64,000 nt of DNA from Parcubacteria group bacterium (GCA_943354045.1 CALRBF010000003.1:18005-82004), one strand, 5' to 3'; shown: positions 27,040 to 36,034, numbered from the stretch's first letter. Notes: generated by a model not told the origin, from the letters alone. Made by a program: numbers and translations.

Positions 27040-27888
27040 TTAGACTTTTTTATCTTGATCTAAATAATTTTTAGACCTTTGTAATTGTGTTGCATTTTTA
27101 GGAGAAATAATACTTTTTCCTGTTTGTTTCTCTAATGTTATTCTTGCTTGTTTAGCAACATTGCCCCCTTCTTTTGCTACTTTTTTGTTTTCATTCAATC
27201 CTTTTGGCTTTTGTTCTTTTGAAATTTCGGCAGTAGAGGCTTCGGCTAACATATTCAAAACTAGCTCAAGATTAGTCATATTATCTCTTAGATTTTGTTT
27301 TTTGAGACCTTTAAAATTTTTATATTGCCTTACTGATTTATCTGCCCAGGCTTTTGTGATTTCATCTGTTAAAATTGCATATTCTAAACCTTCTTGAACC
27401 CCTCTTTCATCCCATTCATCAGTTAACTCTTTTCTAATCTCAATACTTTTTAATCTTTGATTAATCCAATTTGGAGAATATCCTTTCTTGAAATAAGTTT
27501 TCATTGCTCTTTCAAAAGCAAGCTCTGGATCCTCAGTCTCCTCTATTCTCTCATATCCAACCTTTGCTAACCAAAGTTTGAAAGGTTCAGCTTTTGGCGA
27601 TGGAATTGATTGAATTAGTCTTAAAATATTTTCTGTGTCTAAGACATCGGTAAGGTAGCTTTTACCATCAGACGATTGCATTTTCAGTTGTCCCATATTT
27701 TGGGACAACTGACTTCCTTCATTGTTTAACTTTGTTTTTAAAGCATTCCAATACTTTCGTGGTCTAGGACTTTCTGTTAAAATCTCAATTACATCCACAA
27801 CAGAAAAATACCAAAGCTCTTTTTCATTATCCCAAGCCCTACGAACTTGCTTTTGATTGAATATTATTATGGAATTTTCTTTTTTCAT
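27040..27888 (-). CDS. DinD-like / BRO-N domain protein
   Basis: Resembles DNA-damage-inducible protein D and phage antirepressors with a BRO-N domain. Features are 'KQVRRAWDNEKELWYFSVVDVIEILT' at the N-terminus, 'KSYLTDVLDTENILRLIQSIPSPKAEPFKLWLAKVG', then 'WINQRLKSIEIRKELTDEW', and a Lys-rich C-terminus with 'KVAKEGGNVAKQARITLEKQTG'. Such genes occur on mobile elements and may regulate DNA repair or act in phage conflict. It begins just inside the right-hand 56-bp repeat. Confidence 0.85.
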   Translation of the reverse strand: MKKENSIIIFNQKQVRRAWDNEKELWYFSVVDVIEILTESPRPRKYWNALKTKLNNEGSQLSQNMGQLKMQSSDGKSYLTDVLDTENILRLIQSIPSPKAEPFKLWLAKVGYERIEETEDPELAFERAMKTYFKKGYSPNWINQRLKSIEIRKELTDEWDERGVQEGLEYAILTDEITKAWADKSVRQYKNFKGLKKQNLRDNMTNLELVLNMLAEASTAEISKEQKPKGLNENKKVAKEGGNVAKQARITLEKQTGKSIISPKNATQLQRSKNYLDQDKKV

Positions 27889-27978
27889 AATTTTTTATTA
27901 CCATCTTTGATTACTATGATACCACAATTCATGCTTCTCTTCCAATTTATGTACTAGCTGACTACACTTTGTAGTCAC

Positions 27979-28034
27979 CTCACCCGCCAAGAAAAAGTCA
28001 CTATTATGAAAGTCAAAGAAATTTTGGGATTGTA
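27979..28034 (+). repeat. 56-bp direct repeat, copy 2 (orphan copy of the subunit D 3' end)
   Basis: Identical to 25835-25890. It ends in GTA followed by G, so it also supplies a TAG stop: before insertion, or after excision, subunit D would still end at the same residue. Confidence 0.93.
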
Positions 28035-28063
28035 GGAAAATATCTTCAATAAAAATTATAAAA

Positions 28064-28092
28064 TTGACTCAAATACTATAATTCTTTATACT
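28064..28092 (+). promoter_or_regulatory. Promoter of the TMEM175-like gene
   Basis: TTGACT, 17-base spacer, TATACT, 27 bases before the ATG. Confidence 0.7.
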
Positions 28093-28119
28093 ATAGTTAT
28101 AAATATATAATTCCACCCT

Positions 28120-28758
28120 ATGAATAAACAGCGTTTCGAAGCATTAACCGAAGGAATATTTGCGATTGTAATGACTTTGCTTGTGATTGAGATTAAAGTC
28201 CCTGAAATCCATCATATTGCAACTAATCTTGAGTTATGGGAGGCTATCAAAGAATTAACTCCCCTATTCTTAAGTTTTATATTGAGTTTTACGGTACTTG
28301 CAACTCTTTGGAGAGCTCATGTATTTATGATTTCCTATTATGCCAAATCAATAGATACTCATATGATAAACATAAATATTATATTCTTTATTTTGGTAGC
28401 CTTATTGCCTTTTTCAGCCCATCTATTGGGAGCATATCATTATACTCAATTTGCTATTATTTTTTATGGACTCAATATATCTCTATTGAGCTTAACCCTG
28501 TATGGTCTCAGGACATATATGCGAATTTCTGGGAATATTGATACTGAGAGATTCGATACCTCTGATCGTAAATATACTCGAATTCGTATTTTACTTCCGC
28601 TTTTATGTTCTATGCTCGCTATTCCCCTATCATTCTGGAATACTAATATTTCTATTATTATGTATACTTTTGTGGTACTATTCAATTTCTTACCAGGAGG
28701 AATTGTCTTTATTGAAAATATAGTTAATAAAATATTAGGCCGAAATATTGAGGTGTAA
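28120..28758 (+). CDS. TMEM175-like (DUF1211) cation channel
   Basis: Bacterial TMEM175 homologues form K+-selective tetrameric channels of six-helix subunits. The first helix carries the family signature 'RFEALTEGIFAIVMTLLVIEIKVP'; the usual R-x-x-x-F-S-D reads R5...L9-T10-E11 here. Six hydrophobic helices follow over 212 residues, including 'SFILSFTVLATLWRAHVFM', where the conserved W-R-x-H is present. It has its own promoter. The L-T-E variant may change gating or be neutral. Confidence 0.88.
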   Translation: MNKQRFEALTEGIFAIVMTLLVIEIKVPEIHHIATNLELWEAIKELTPLFLSFILSFTVLATLWRAHVFMISYYAKSIDTHMININIIFFILVALLPFSAHLLGAYHYTQFAIIFYGLNISLLSLTLYGLRTYMRISGNIDTERFDTSDRKYTRIRILLPLLCSMLAIPLSFWNTNISIIMYTFVVLFNFLPGGIVFIENIVNKILGRNIEV

Positions 28759-28777
28759 ATTGTGGATATGTTAATTA

Positions 28778-28806
28778 TTGACATATTTAAAATATATTGA
28801 TATTAT
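28778..28806 (+). promoter_or_regulatory. Promoter of the small-membrane-protein/ABC/M50 operon
   Basis: Perfect -35 TTGACA, 17-base spacer, TATTAT, 26 bases before the ATG at 28833. Confidence 0.78.
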
Positions 28807-28832
28807 TTTATTATACAGTTATAGTTTATATA

Positions 28833-29126
28833 ATGAATTATCTCAAACTTATTCTGAATGGATTTCTCTCAACGATTACCATAATTATAGTATTGGGAGT
28901 TTTATATTTTTTCTGGGCAACCCAATCTAATAGCTCTCTATTAAATTTGTCATTTGGGAGTTTACTTATATACAAATATCAGCCCGATCCTCCTGGATTT
29001 GCTTTTGGGAATGGATTATTTCTCATAAGTTTATTGGGTGGTTTATTGAATGCTCTTTTCATAAAATTTCAAAAGCCCAAATCAAAAAAAGGAGAGGAGG
29101 TGAATACAAATGGACAATCTCAATAA
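28833..29126 (+). CDS. Small membrane protein, first gene of ABC/M50 operon
   Basis: 97 residues, no recognised family. Two hydrophobic helices (about 9-27 and 56-73) flank a polar stretch 'SSLLNLSFGSLLIYKYQPDPPG'; the C-terminus is Lys-rich. The ATG at 28833 is chosen because an upstream in-frame start would lie inside the promoter. Its last 17 bases overlap the next gene, whose Shine-Dalgarno sequence is inside this frame, so the two are translationally coupled. Confidence 0.7.
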   Translation: MNYLKLILNGFLSTITIIIVLGVLYFFWATQSNSSLLNLSFGSLLIYKYQPDPPGFAFGNGLFLISLLGGLLNALFIKFQKPKSKKGEEVNTNGQSQ

Positions 29127-29280
29127 CACTCAATCTACCAGCTCTGCAGTTCTCTATGTAGGTATTGCTTTGGTTTTACTTTTTGGAGTATGGGGATTTT
29201 GTATGAGTAAAGGTTATCGTGGTGGTAAAATTCTTTTTCAACCAACAAAAGGAATATATGCCATTGAATGTGTTAAGTAA
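29110..29280 (+). CDS. 56-residue single-pass membrane peptide with a perfect Shine-Dalgarno sequence
   Basis: A short frame starts at ATG 29110 and ends TAA at 29278. It is preceded at 6 bases by AGGAGGTGA, one of the few strong Shine-Dalgarno sequences in the window. The product has a Ser/Thr/Asn-rich N-terminus (1-13), one helix (about 14-32, 'AVLYVGIALVLLFGVWGF') and a short C-terminus 'SKGYRGGKILFQPTKGIYAI' ending E-C-V-K. No family known. Given the ABC transporter and M50 protease downstream, it could be their substrate or a small subunit; both are inference. Confidence 0.7.
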   Translation: MDNLNNTQSTSSAVLYVGIALVLLFGVWGFCMSKGYRGGKILFQPTKGIYAIECVK

Positions 29281-29299
29281 AGTGATTCTATCCTAGTAT

Positions 29300-29317
29300 T
29301 ATCTGAGGCCTCAGATA
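29300..29317. promoter_or_regulatory. 18-bp perfect palindrome upstream of ABC transporter
   Basis: TATCTGAGGCCTCAGATA, with no loop, 27 bases before the ABC ATPase start. The dyad without spacer suggests a dimeric-protein operator rather than a terminator, and no T-run follows. Confidence 0.6.
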
Positions 29318-29343
29318 TCCGACCTAATAATATTATAATCTAA

Positions 29344-30117
29344 ATGTATATATTTAAAGCTCAGCATATTTCCAAACAATTCCAAGACACTCCTATTTTA
29401 CATAATATTTCTTTTGAACTTTCTAATCAAAATAATATTATTGGGTTAATTGGTCCAAATGGCTCAGGAAAAACGACATTACTCAAATGCTTATCTGGGT
29501 ATTTGGAATCGACCTATTCAATATTAGAAGTATATCCTCATATATCTTTAGCTCAAAATCCTGATTTGTATCAGGAGAATATTTCTTTTGTCCCAGATAT
29601 TGATTCTATTTCTCCATTTTTAACTGGTAGAGAATTTTTGAATCTTGTGATAGATATGCGTAAATTATATTCCTCTAAAATACAAAAAAGGCTTCATTTA
29701 CTTTGTGATTATTTTGATATATCAAATGACTTGGATAGATTGATGAAGGAATATTCACATGGAATGATAAAAAAGATATCCCTTATTGCTGGATTTCTTC
29801 CTTCGGCAAAAGTCTTATTATTAGATGAGCCCTTTAATGGACTTGATCCTGAAATGATTACTTTGACCCAAAATCTCATTCGCCAATACTCAACAGGAGA
29901 CAAAGCCTGTCTCTTATCTTCTCATTATCTTCAAGGGATTGAGGAGCTTTGTAGTTCAATTATTGTTTTAGATAAAGGGCATATTCACTATAAAGGTACC
30001 GTGAATAGCTTTATTCAACAATATCAAACAAAAAATCTCGAGACCTCATGGATACAATATTTAGGAATTTCTGATGAAAAAAATGAACTTATTCAAAAAA
30101 TTATTGATTGCAATTAA
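29344..30117 (+). CDS. ABC transporter ATP-binding protein
   Basis: Cytoplasmic ATPase of an ABC-2-like exporter. Walker A GPNGSGKT (37-44), degenerate signature 'EYSHGMIKKISL' in place of LSGGQ (the Y-S/K-G-M form common in peptide and antibiotic exporters), Walker B 'VLLLDEPFNGLDPEM' and switch His in 'LLSSHYLQG'. 257 residues. Its last 44 bases overlap the permease gene. The partner permease and protease genes are immediately downstream. Confidence 0.9.
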   Translation: MYIFKAQHISKQFQDTPILHNISFELSNQNNIIGLIGPNGSGKTTLLKCLSGYLESTYSILEVYPHISLAQNPDLYQENISFVPDIDSISPFLTGREFLNLVIDMRKLYSSKIQKRLHLLCDYFDISNDLDRLMKEYSHGMIKKISLIAGFLPSAKVLLLDEPFNGLDPEMITLTQNLIRQYSTGDKACLLSSHYLQGIEELCSSIIVLDKGHIHYKGTVNSFIQQYQTKNLETSWIQYLGISDEKNELIQKIIDCN

Positions 30118-31201
30118 GTTAAATATTCTCGAGAATAAAAACTATATTCGAGAATTAGCTAAAAGTAATATTTTTGTATATATAATACCGATATTATTGA
30201 TAGCTTTGTCTATTTTTTATATATTATTTTGGCAATTATTAATAGATACATACTTTGAAAATATACAACTTTCAATACAAAATATATTCAAGTTATCTAT
30301 ATTAACACTCTGTATTATTTCTGTAGCACAGGTATTATTATTAGGGATATTCTATAAAGACACCCCCATATCTCCACTTGTCAGTAATTTAGATAATAAA
30401 GAAAAATATTGGTTTAATCTCATATCAATACTATATATTCAGGTTATCATAAGTAGTATTTTACTTTGTCCTATATTTTTTATTTATCATATAGTATTCT
30501 CAATACCTATTTCTCTTATATATTATATTGTACTTATTACTGCTATTCATAGTCTTAGCATACTATTATTTACCCTAATACTTAGATACCCCATTATATT
30601 TAAAACTTTTACCATCTCTCACAAAAACACTCCCCTTTATAATGGATTATTACGTATGCCCTTTTTTGGAATTGAAATTATCTCAATACTCTTTTTACAA
30701 ATTATTCTGATTATAGTTCTCAAAACAGTATCTCTAGATTGGCTTGATTCTATATTATCTCAACTTATTATTATATTCCCCTATCTCATTATATTTTTTG
30801 CTTTACTAATTCAATCTATTTACCAGTCTTTATACCCAATTATTATACCCTACCCCAAATCAAAACAGTATTTATTACAATTACATATTAATACCCTCAT
30901 AATAATATGGATACTATTTAGTATAAGCACTTTATTCAATGCCCTAATATATGACATACACAATTATACTACATTTATAGAGGGTTTAATATTAATTATA
31001 CTAGCTTATAGCATAAGTAAGTTTTTTACTTTACTACATTCTGACCAAATTGCAATTCTTATTATGGGAATGATTTTAATTATATTAAATAATTATTTTA
31101 TCCAAATTATTCCTAGTATCTGGATACGGTTAGGAATAGCTTTTACTCTTTGTGTATTTAGTACTATTGTTAATAAAAACTCAGCTTATGAGTCTCGTTA
31201 A
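30074..31201 (+). CDS. ABC-type membrane permease-like protein
   Basis: 375 residues with about nine to ten strongly hydrophobic segments and few charged loops. No family motif is recognisable, but the position directly after, and overlapping, an ATPase gene makes it the transmembrane partner. A second in-frame ATG at 30083 is an alternative start. Its sequence is rich in Ile/Leu, with a very high AT bias. It overlaps the M50 gene by 14 bases. Confidence 0.75.
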   Translation: MKKMNLFKKLLIAIKLNILENKNYIRELAKSNIFVYIIPILLIALSIFYILFWQLLIDTYFENIQLSIQNIFKLSILTLCIISVAQVLLLGIFYKDTPISPLVSNLDNKEKYWFNLISILYIQVIISSILLCPIFFIYHIVFSIPISLIYYIVLITAIHSLSILLFTLILRYPIIFKTFTISHKNTPLYNGLLRMPFFGIEIISILFLQIILIIVLKTVSLDWLDSILSQLIIIFPYLIIFFALLIQSIYQSLYPIIIPYPKSKQYLLQLHINTLIIIWILFSISTLFNALIYDIHNYTTFIEGLILIILAYSISKFFTLLHSDQIAILIMGMILIILNNYFIQIIPSIWIRLGIAFTLCVFSTIVNKNSAYESR

Positions 31202-31661
31202 TTATATACATCTCATCAAGTCAATTATATTTGCCTATCGATTAATATGGTTTATATCTATTGCCTTGATATTCTCTTCTCTGTGGATACAGAATATATT
31301 CATTTTTAGTATTATTTCTACTTTTGGTTTATTTAGTGCTATATTTATTCATGAAATTGCTCACTTATTATTGGCATATTATTTTCATTCTCCAAAATTA
31401 ATAAAGATTCAATACCAGCACAATCATCTTAATATATCCTATCCCTTTCATCCTATTCCTAGTATTATCATTAGTTTAGCAGGACCCTTATCCAATATCA
31501 TAATTGCTATTATAGCTAGTATACTTACTCAAGATATATTTAATATTATTGTCATTATTAACATCATATTTGGAATAGGCAATTTCTTCCCACCCAGTAA
31601 TGATGGCAAAGAGATATTCAAAGGATTAAAAATACTTATCCGAGATACGATATCAAAATGA
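31188..31661 (+). CDS. M50 (site-2 protease-like) membrane metalloprotease
   Basis: Intramembrane zinc protease. H55-E56-I-A-H59 in 'AIFIHEIAHLLLAYYFHSP' supplies two zinc ligands and the catalytic Glu; N132-F-F-P-P...N-D139-G in the C-terminal helix gives the third ligand. About four to five membrane helices in 157 residues make a minimal M50 core without PDZ. The ATG at 31188 is preferred over an in-frame GTG at 31152. Linked to an ABC exporter and two tiny membrane proteins, it may mature an exported peptide, as YydH or Eep do. Confidence 0.85.
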   Translation: MSLVNYIHLIKSIIFAYRLIWFISIALIFSSLWIQNIFIFSIISTFGLFSAIFIHEIAHLLLAYYFHSPKLIKIQYQHNHLNISYPFHPIPSIIISLAGPLSNIIIAIIASILTQDIFNIIVIINIIFGIGNFFPPSNDGKEIFKGLKILIRDTISK

Positions 31662-31663
31662 TA

Positions 31664-34375
31664 TTACTTCGCCCCTAATCTCACTCGCCATTTGTAGACT
31701 TCGGCGACGGCGATGACGACAGCGATGGAGATAAAGCCATAATAAATAGAATCATATAGCGAGACTGGGGTGAATTGTAATATTCTCTGGAGGAATGGGA
31801 GGGTTATCATAGCGACTAAGATGAGAGCTGAGGCGGCGACAGCTAGGTTGATCATACGATTGGAGAAGAAGCCGATGCTGAATAGAGATTCTTTTGGGGA
31901 TCGCATATTATAGCTATTGGCTAATTGCATCAAGGCTAAGCAGAGGAAAAACATTGTTCTGGCCTGTTCAATTCCATTAACTAAATAAGCTAGATAAATC
32001 CAGAAGCCTATTACGGTCATAATTAAAGTCATAACTATAATATAGGGATAGGTATTGGGTGAGACTACTTTCATATTGGCTGACAGTGGTTTTTCTAACA
32101 AAATTCCTTTATGACTTCGCTCGGTAGCAAGGGCAATATCTGAAATTCCATTGGTAACTAAGTTTAGGCACAAAACTTGTATAGCTAAAAGTGGTAATGG
32201 CAGCCCTAAGCTGAGGCTTAATATAAAGAGTAAAATCTCCGCAATACTGGTAGTGATGAGGAAAATACTAGTTTGTTGTATATTCCTGAATATAACTCTT
32301 CCCTCTTCCAGAGCCGAGATAATACTGACAAAATTATCATCAGTAAGTACAATATCACTGGCTTCCCGAGCTACATCAGTACCTCTGATACCCATAGCTA
32401 TACCTATATCGGCTTTTTTGAGAGCTGGGGCATCATTTACCCCGTCTCCCGTCATAGCCACGATATGCTTATGTTTTTGTAGGATAGTGGCTACTCTGAG
32501 CTTACTTCTTGGACTTAACCTAGCTAGTACAGAAATATGCTTGAGTTTTTTATATAATTCCTTATCAGATAACTTTTGAATCTCATCATCGGTCAAAGCT
32601 TCTCCTGTCTCGTCTATCAAACCAATGGATTTAGCAATGGCCAGAGCAGTGTCTTTATGGTCTCCAGTTGCCATAATTACTCTGACTCCTGCTTTTTTAG
32701 CCTGTGCAATAGCATCAGCTACTTCAGCTCGAGGCGGATCGATAATCCCAACTATACCTACAAATACTAAATCTTGCACTTGCTCGGCTTGAATAGCTTT
32801 TAGTCCCGCTGATTCATCTCTATAGGCAAGGGCTATAACCCTCATAGCTTGTTTAGAGAATTGAACTATTTGCTGATTAACCTTCTCAATATGATTGTCT
32901 GTTAAATCAATTATATTACCTTTTTTATCTAAAATTTTATTACTTAATTTCAGCAAAGTTTCACTAGCTCCTATCACCATCATCTGATATAAGTCCTGAT
33001 CTTGATTATACACATAGCTGGCTCTCAATTTATTCTCAGAGCGAAAAGGTAAATCTGCTAATCTATGCCATTCATTGTCAAGTAAATCTTTATTAAGTCC
33101 AGACTTGTTAGACAATACTGCTAAAGATACTTCTGTGGGGTCTCCAAGACTCTTGATTGTAGGCGTTACACTCTCTATAACTTCTTCATATACCTGCCCA
33201 TTATGAGCAAGCCCTGCTATATGCAATAATTTAGCAATTGCAGGATAATCTAAAGGAATAATAATATTATTACCTTGTTTAAAGTCACCTATAGGAATAA
33301 GCCCTCGACCAGTAATATCTATTATTGGCTCATCCAAAACCCATAATTTTTGAACCGTCATATTATTCTCAGTCAAAGTTCCCGTTTTATCTGTAATAAT
33401 AGTATCCATCACAGCAAGAGATTCTGTGACTGGAAGAGACCTTATAATAGCCTTTTTATCACTCATTCTTTTAGCTCCTATTGCTAATACCACTACCAAA
33501 ACTACTGGTAAACTCTCTGGGATACCACCCACTAGAGCAGACAAAGTAAAGCTTATCATTTCATCTAGAGGTAGTCCCCGAAACCAAAATCCAATCACAA
33601 ACAGAATAGCTGCTGAGCTAAAAGCAAAAATAGCTAATTGTCGAGCTAAAGTAGCAGTTTGAGTATGGAAATGAGTCTTTTCTACTGGTAATTTTTGAAT
33701 ATCCTCGGCAATTGTCCCGATTTGAGTATTCATACCTGTAGCAACTACCACAGCTTTTGCCCAGCCAGTAGCTACCAGAGTTCCCATCCAAACGGAATTC
33801 ACCATATCTCCAATACCAACTTCTTTTGTAATTATTTCTAAGGATTTTTGAATTGGTTGCGACTCCCCCGTCAAAGCCGACTCTATGATCTGTAATTCTA
33901 CAGCCTCAATCAGCCTTGCATCAGCCGGAACCTTATCTCCCTCCTCCAAAATAATAATGTCCCCAGGTACTAAGTCCTTGGCATCATGCTCTTCCAAATG
34001 CCCATCACGATACACCTTAGTTTTGACCAAAATTTTCTGAGCCAGAGCCGATACCGCTTTCTCTGCCCTATACTCTTGGGAAAACCCAATAATAGAATTT
34101 ATCAACACAATAACAATAATAATCCAAAAGTCTACCCAATGATTAAATACAGCCGAAAGTATAGCAGATAAAATCAACACATAGACTAATCCATTATGAA
34201 ATTGTTTTAGAAATGTCCAAATAGGTGAGGTACTCTGTTTAGGAGTTAATATATTTTTACCATATTGTACTTGTCTAACTTCTATCTCTTGAGAAGTTAG
34301 ACCCCCTGTATTAGTAGCTAATAATCCTAATATTTCTTCTATCGTAAGTTGATAATATTCTTTTCTTTTTTTCAT
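31664..34375 (-). CDS. P2-type cation-transporting P-type ATPase
   Basis: Ion pump energised by an aspartyl-phosphate. The actuator motif 'ALTGESQPI', phosphorylation site D329 in 'ITDKTGTLTENN' and hinge 'GDGVNDAPALKKADIGIAMG' are intact; about ten membrane helices; 903 residues. Helix 4 has 'GGIPESLP' with the Glu of Ca2+ pumps, and helix 5 has 'SIAEILLF' with the second Glu. Helix 6 reads 'LNLVTNGISDIALATE', where Ca2+-ATPases have NLVTDG, so one ligand is Asn. The transported ion is therefore uncertain. The stop lies 2 bases from the convergent M50 gene. Confidence 0.93.
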   Translation of the reverse strand: MKKRKEYYQLTIEEILGLLATNTGGLTSQEIEVRQVQYGKNILTPKQSTSPIWTFLKQFHNGLVYVLILSAILSAVFNHWVDFWIIIVIVLINSIIGFSQEYRAEKAVSALAQKILVKTKVYRDGHLEEHDAKDLVPGDIIILEEGDKVPADARLIEAVELQIIESALTGESQPIQKSLEIITKEVGIGDMVNSVWMGTLVATGWAKAVVVATGMNTQIGTIAEDIQKLPVEKTHFHTQTATLARQLAIFAFSSAAILFVIGFWFRGLPLDEMISFTLSALVGGIPESLPVVLVVVLAIGAKRMSDKKAIIRSLPVTESLAVMDTIITDKTGTLTENNMTVQKLWVLDEPIIDITGRGLIPIGDFKQGNNIIIPLDYPAIAKLLHIAGLAHNGQVYEEVIESVTPTIKSLGDPTEVSLAVLSNKSGLNKDLLDNEWHRLADLPFRSENKLRASYVYNQDQDLYQMMVIGASETLLKLSNKILDKKGNIIDLTDNHIEKVNQQIVQFSKQAMRVIALAYRDESAGLKAIQAEQVQDLVFVGIVGIIDPPRAEVADAIAQAKKAGVRVIMATGDHKDTALAIAKSIGLIDETGEALTDDEIQKLSDKELYKKLKHISVLARLSPRSKLRVATILQKHKHIVAMTGDGVNDAPALKKADIGIAMGIRGTDVAREASDIVLTDDNFVSIISALEEGRVIFRNIQQTSIFLITTSIAEILLFILSLSLGLPLPLLAIQVLCLNLVTNGISDIALATERSHKGILLEKPLSANMKVVSPNTYPYIIVMTLIMTVIGFWIYLAYLVNGIEQARTMFFLCLALMQLANSYNMRSPKESLFSIGFFSNRMINLAVAASALILVAMITLPFLQRILQFTPVSLYDSIYYGFISIAVVIAVAEVYKWRVRLGAK

Positions 34376-34387
34376 ATATCAACAATA

Positions 34388-36007
34388 TTATTGCCCCTCA
34401 TATTTATCCAGATTAGCAGTTTTAGGTATTTTTACCACAAATACTGCTCCATGTGAAGAACCAGGATTTTTGAGTTTTAATGTACCATGATGTAGCTCAA
34501 CAATAGTACGAGAAATAAATAATCCAAGACCAGAACCATTTGGATTTTGATCCCCTACTCCTCGAGCACGGAATCGATATGTAAAAATTTTATCTTTTAT
34601 AGTAAAATCTATTCCAGGCCCATTATCTCTAAAGAGAATTTTTAATCTATCCCCCTCATCAACCACTGTAATCCAAATTTTTCCTTTTCCATAATAAATC
34701 GCATTGAATAACAAATTCTGAAAAACCTCCTTCATTCTTATACTATCCATGGATACTTTAAAATCTTTTCCTATTGATTTTAAAATAGTTTCTGTTTCAA
34801 AATACTCTAATATATATTTACTATCTTCTAGCAAATATTGTAATTCATCTTTTACATCAACTTCCAGACGTATAGTAACTCCAAATCTATTAGCTTTTAT
34901 TGCATTAAAGGCTAATAAATCATTTACAATAACAATGAGTCTCTGAGCATTCAAATATACTTTTATCAAATCATCATGAGTGGCTTGATTCATTTTATAT
35001 TTACCTTGCCATTGCTCTAAAATCAAAGAAAGAAATCCATTTAATGATGTAAGTGGTGTACGTAATTGATGAGATGTCATACGAAGAAACAAATCTTTTG
35101 ACTCAATTATCTCAATTAATTTATTATTAGTTTTCTCTAATTGATGTTCTCGCTTAATACCCTTCAATAATTCTTGTATTAAGGTATAGGCTAATCCAGT
35201 AAATAGTAAAAAGAATATCACGCTCACTATTACCTCATAGGTATTCTTTGCAATAAAAATATAGATAAATAAAATAATACCCATTAATCCGAGTAATATT
35301 TCTGATAAAATCATCTTAATATCAAAAAGATGATGTTTTAAGATAGCATAGGTGGTGAAGATAGTTAAAAATATTGAGCATAATTGACCAACCCAATTAA
35401 ATGTAAATACTCCTATCCATGGTAAAATTAAATTAGTTACAAAGGCTGGATATGTTGATAAAGTAGTCCCTAAGATAATAAATAAAATTTGATTTTGTTT
35501 AACTCCTTTAAACTCTTTATACTTGAGCCTTAATTCATAAAAGGCAAGATTAAATGTTACTATTATAAATATAGCATATATCCAAAATAATTCCCCAAAA
35601 ATAATTTTATGTTCCAGACCATCTTGTAGAACAACTGAGCTAATTATATAAGGGGTAGTCCATGTTAATATAAGTAAAAAACCTAAGAAAATTAATAAAG
35701 CTTTTTCTAATATTTTATTCTTTTTTACATATATAAAACGATTTACAAAAAGTAAAAATACCATTGGGATAAAAAGAGCAGAAATATATAATAATTTTGT
35801 AATCCCTAAGAGCCCATCTATATTATTAGTAGAGCGGTATATAGTTATCATTGTAATCCAACCTACCACTGTTAGTATCACGAGTGAGAACAACCTCTTG
35901 CTTGAATCTTGTTTTTGATCTGAGCTAAAAAAAAGTAGCAACCCTAAAGCAAAATTTGTTACTCCAATCGTAATTAATAATATATTTATTACATCAAATC
36001 CAACCAT
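34388..36007 (-). CDS. Histidine kinase with 7TM N-terminal sensor region
   Basis: Membrane sensor kinase. About eight membrane helices (1-275) resemble the HisKA_7TM region, including its closing 'AILKHHLFDIKMIL'. The kinase core follows: H313 in 'FLRMTSHQLRTPLTSLNGF', N-box 'VFQNLLFNAIYYGKG', G1 'FRDNGPGID', G2 'NGSGLGLFISRTIVELHHG'. 539 residues. No response regulator gene is in the window, so it is an orphan here. It lies 12 bases upstream of the P-type ATPase on the same strand and may be co-transcribed with it. Confidence 0.92.
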   Translation of the reverse strand: MVGFDVINILLITIGVTNFALGLLLFFSSDQKQDSSKRLFSLVILTVVGWITMITIYRSTNNIDGLLGITKLLYISALFIPMVFLLFVNRFIYVKKNKILEKALLIFLGFLLILTWTTPYIISSVVLQDGLEHKIIFGELFWIYAIFIIVTFNLAFYELRLKYKEFKGVKQNQILFIILGTTLSTYPAFVTNLILPWIGVFTFNWVGQLCSIFLTIFTTYAILKHHLFDIKMILSEILLGLMGIILFIYIFIAKNTYEVIVSVIFFLLFTGLAYTLIQELLKGIKREHQLEKTNNKLIEIIESKDLFLRMTSHQLRTPLTSLNGFLSLILEQWQGKYKMNQATHDDLIKVYLNAQRLIVIVNDLLAFNAIKANRFGVTIRLEVDVKDELQYLLEDSKYILEYFETETILKSIGKDFKVSMDSIRMKEVFQNLLFNAIYYGKGKIWITVVDEGDRLKILFRDNGPGIDFTIKDKIFTYRFRARGVGDQNPNGSGLGLFISRTIVELHHGTLKLKNPGSSHGAVFVVKIPKTANLDKYEGQ

Positions 36008-36034
36008 TATATTAATTTTATTTTTATGTGAAAA

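Noticed and set aside
25835..28034. IS element with target-site duplication
   Set aside because: 56 bp is far longer than IS target duplications, there are no terminal inverted repeats and no transposase inside.
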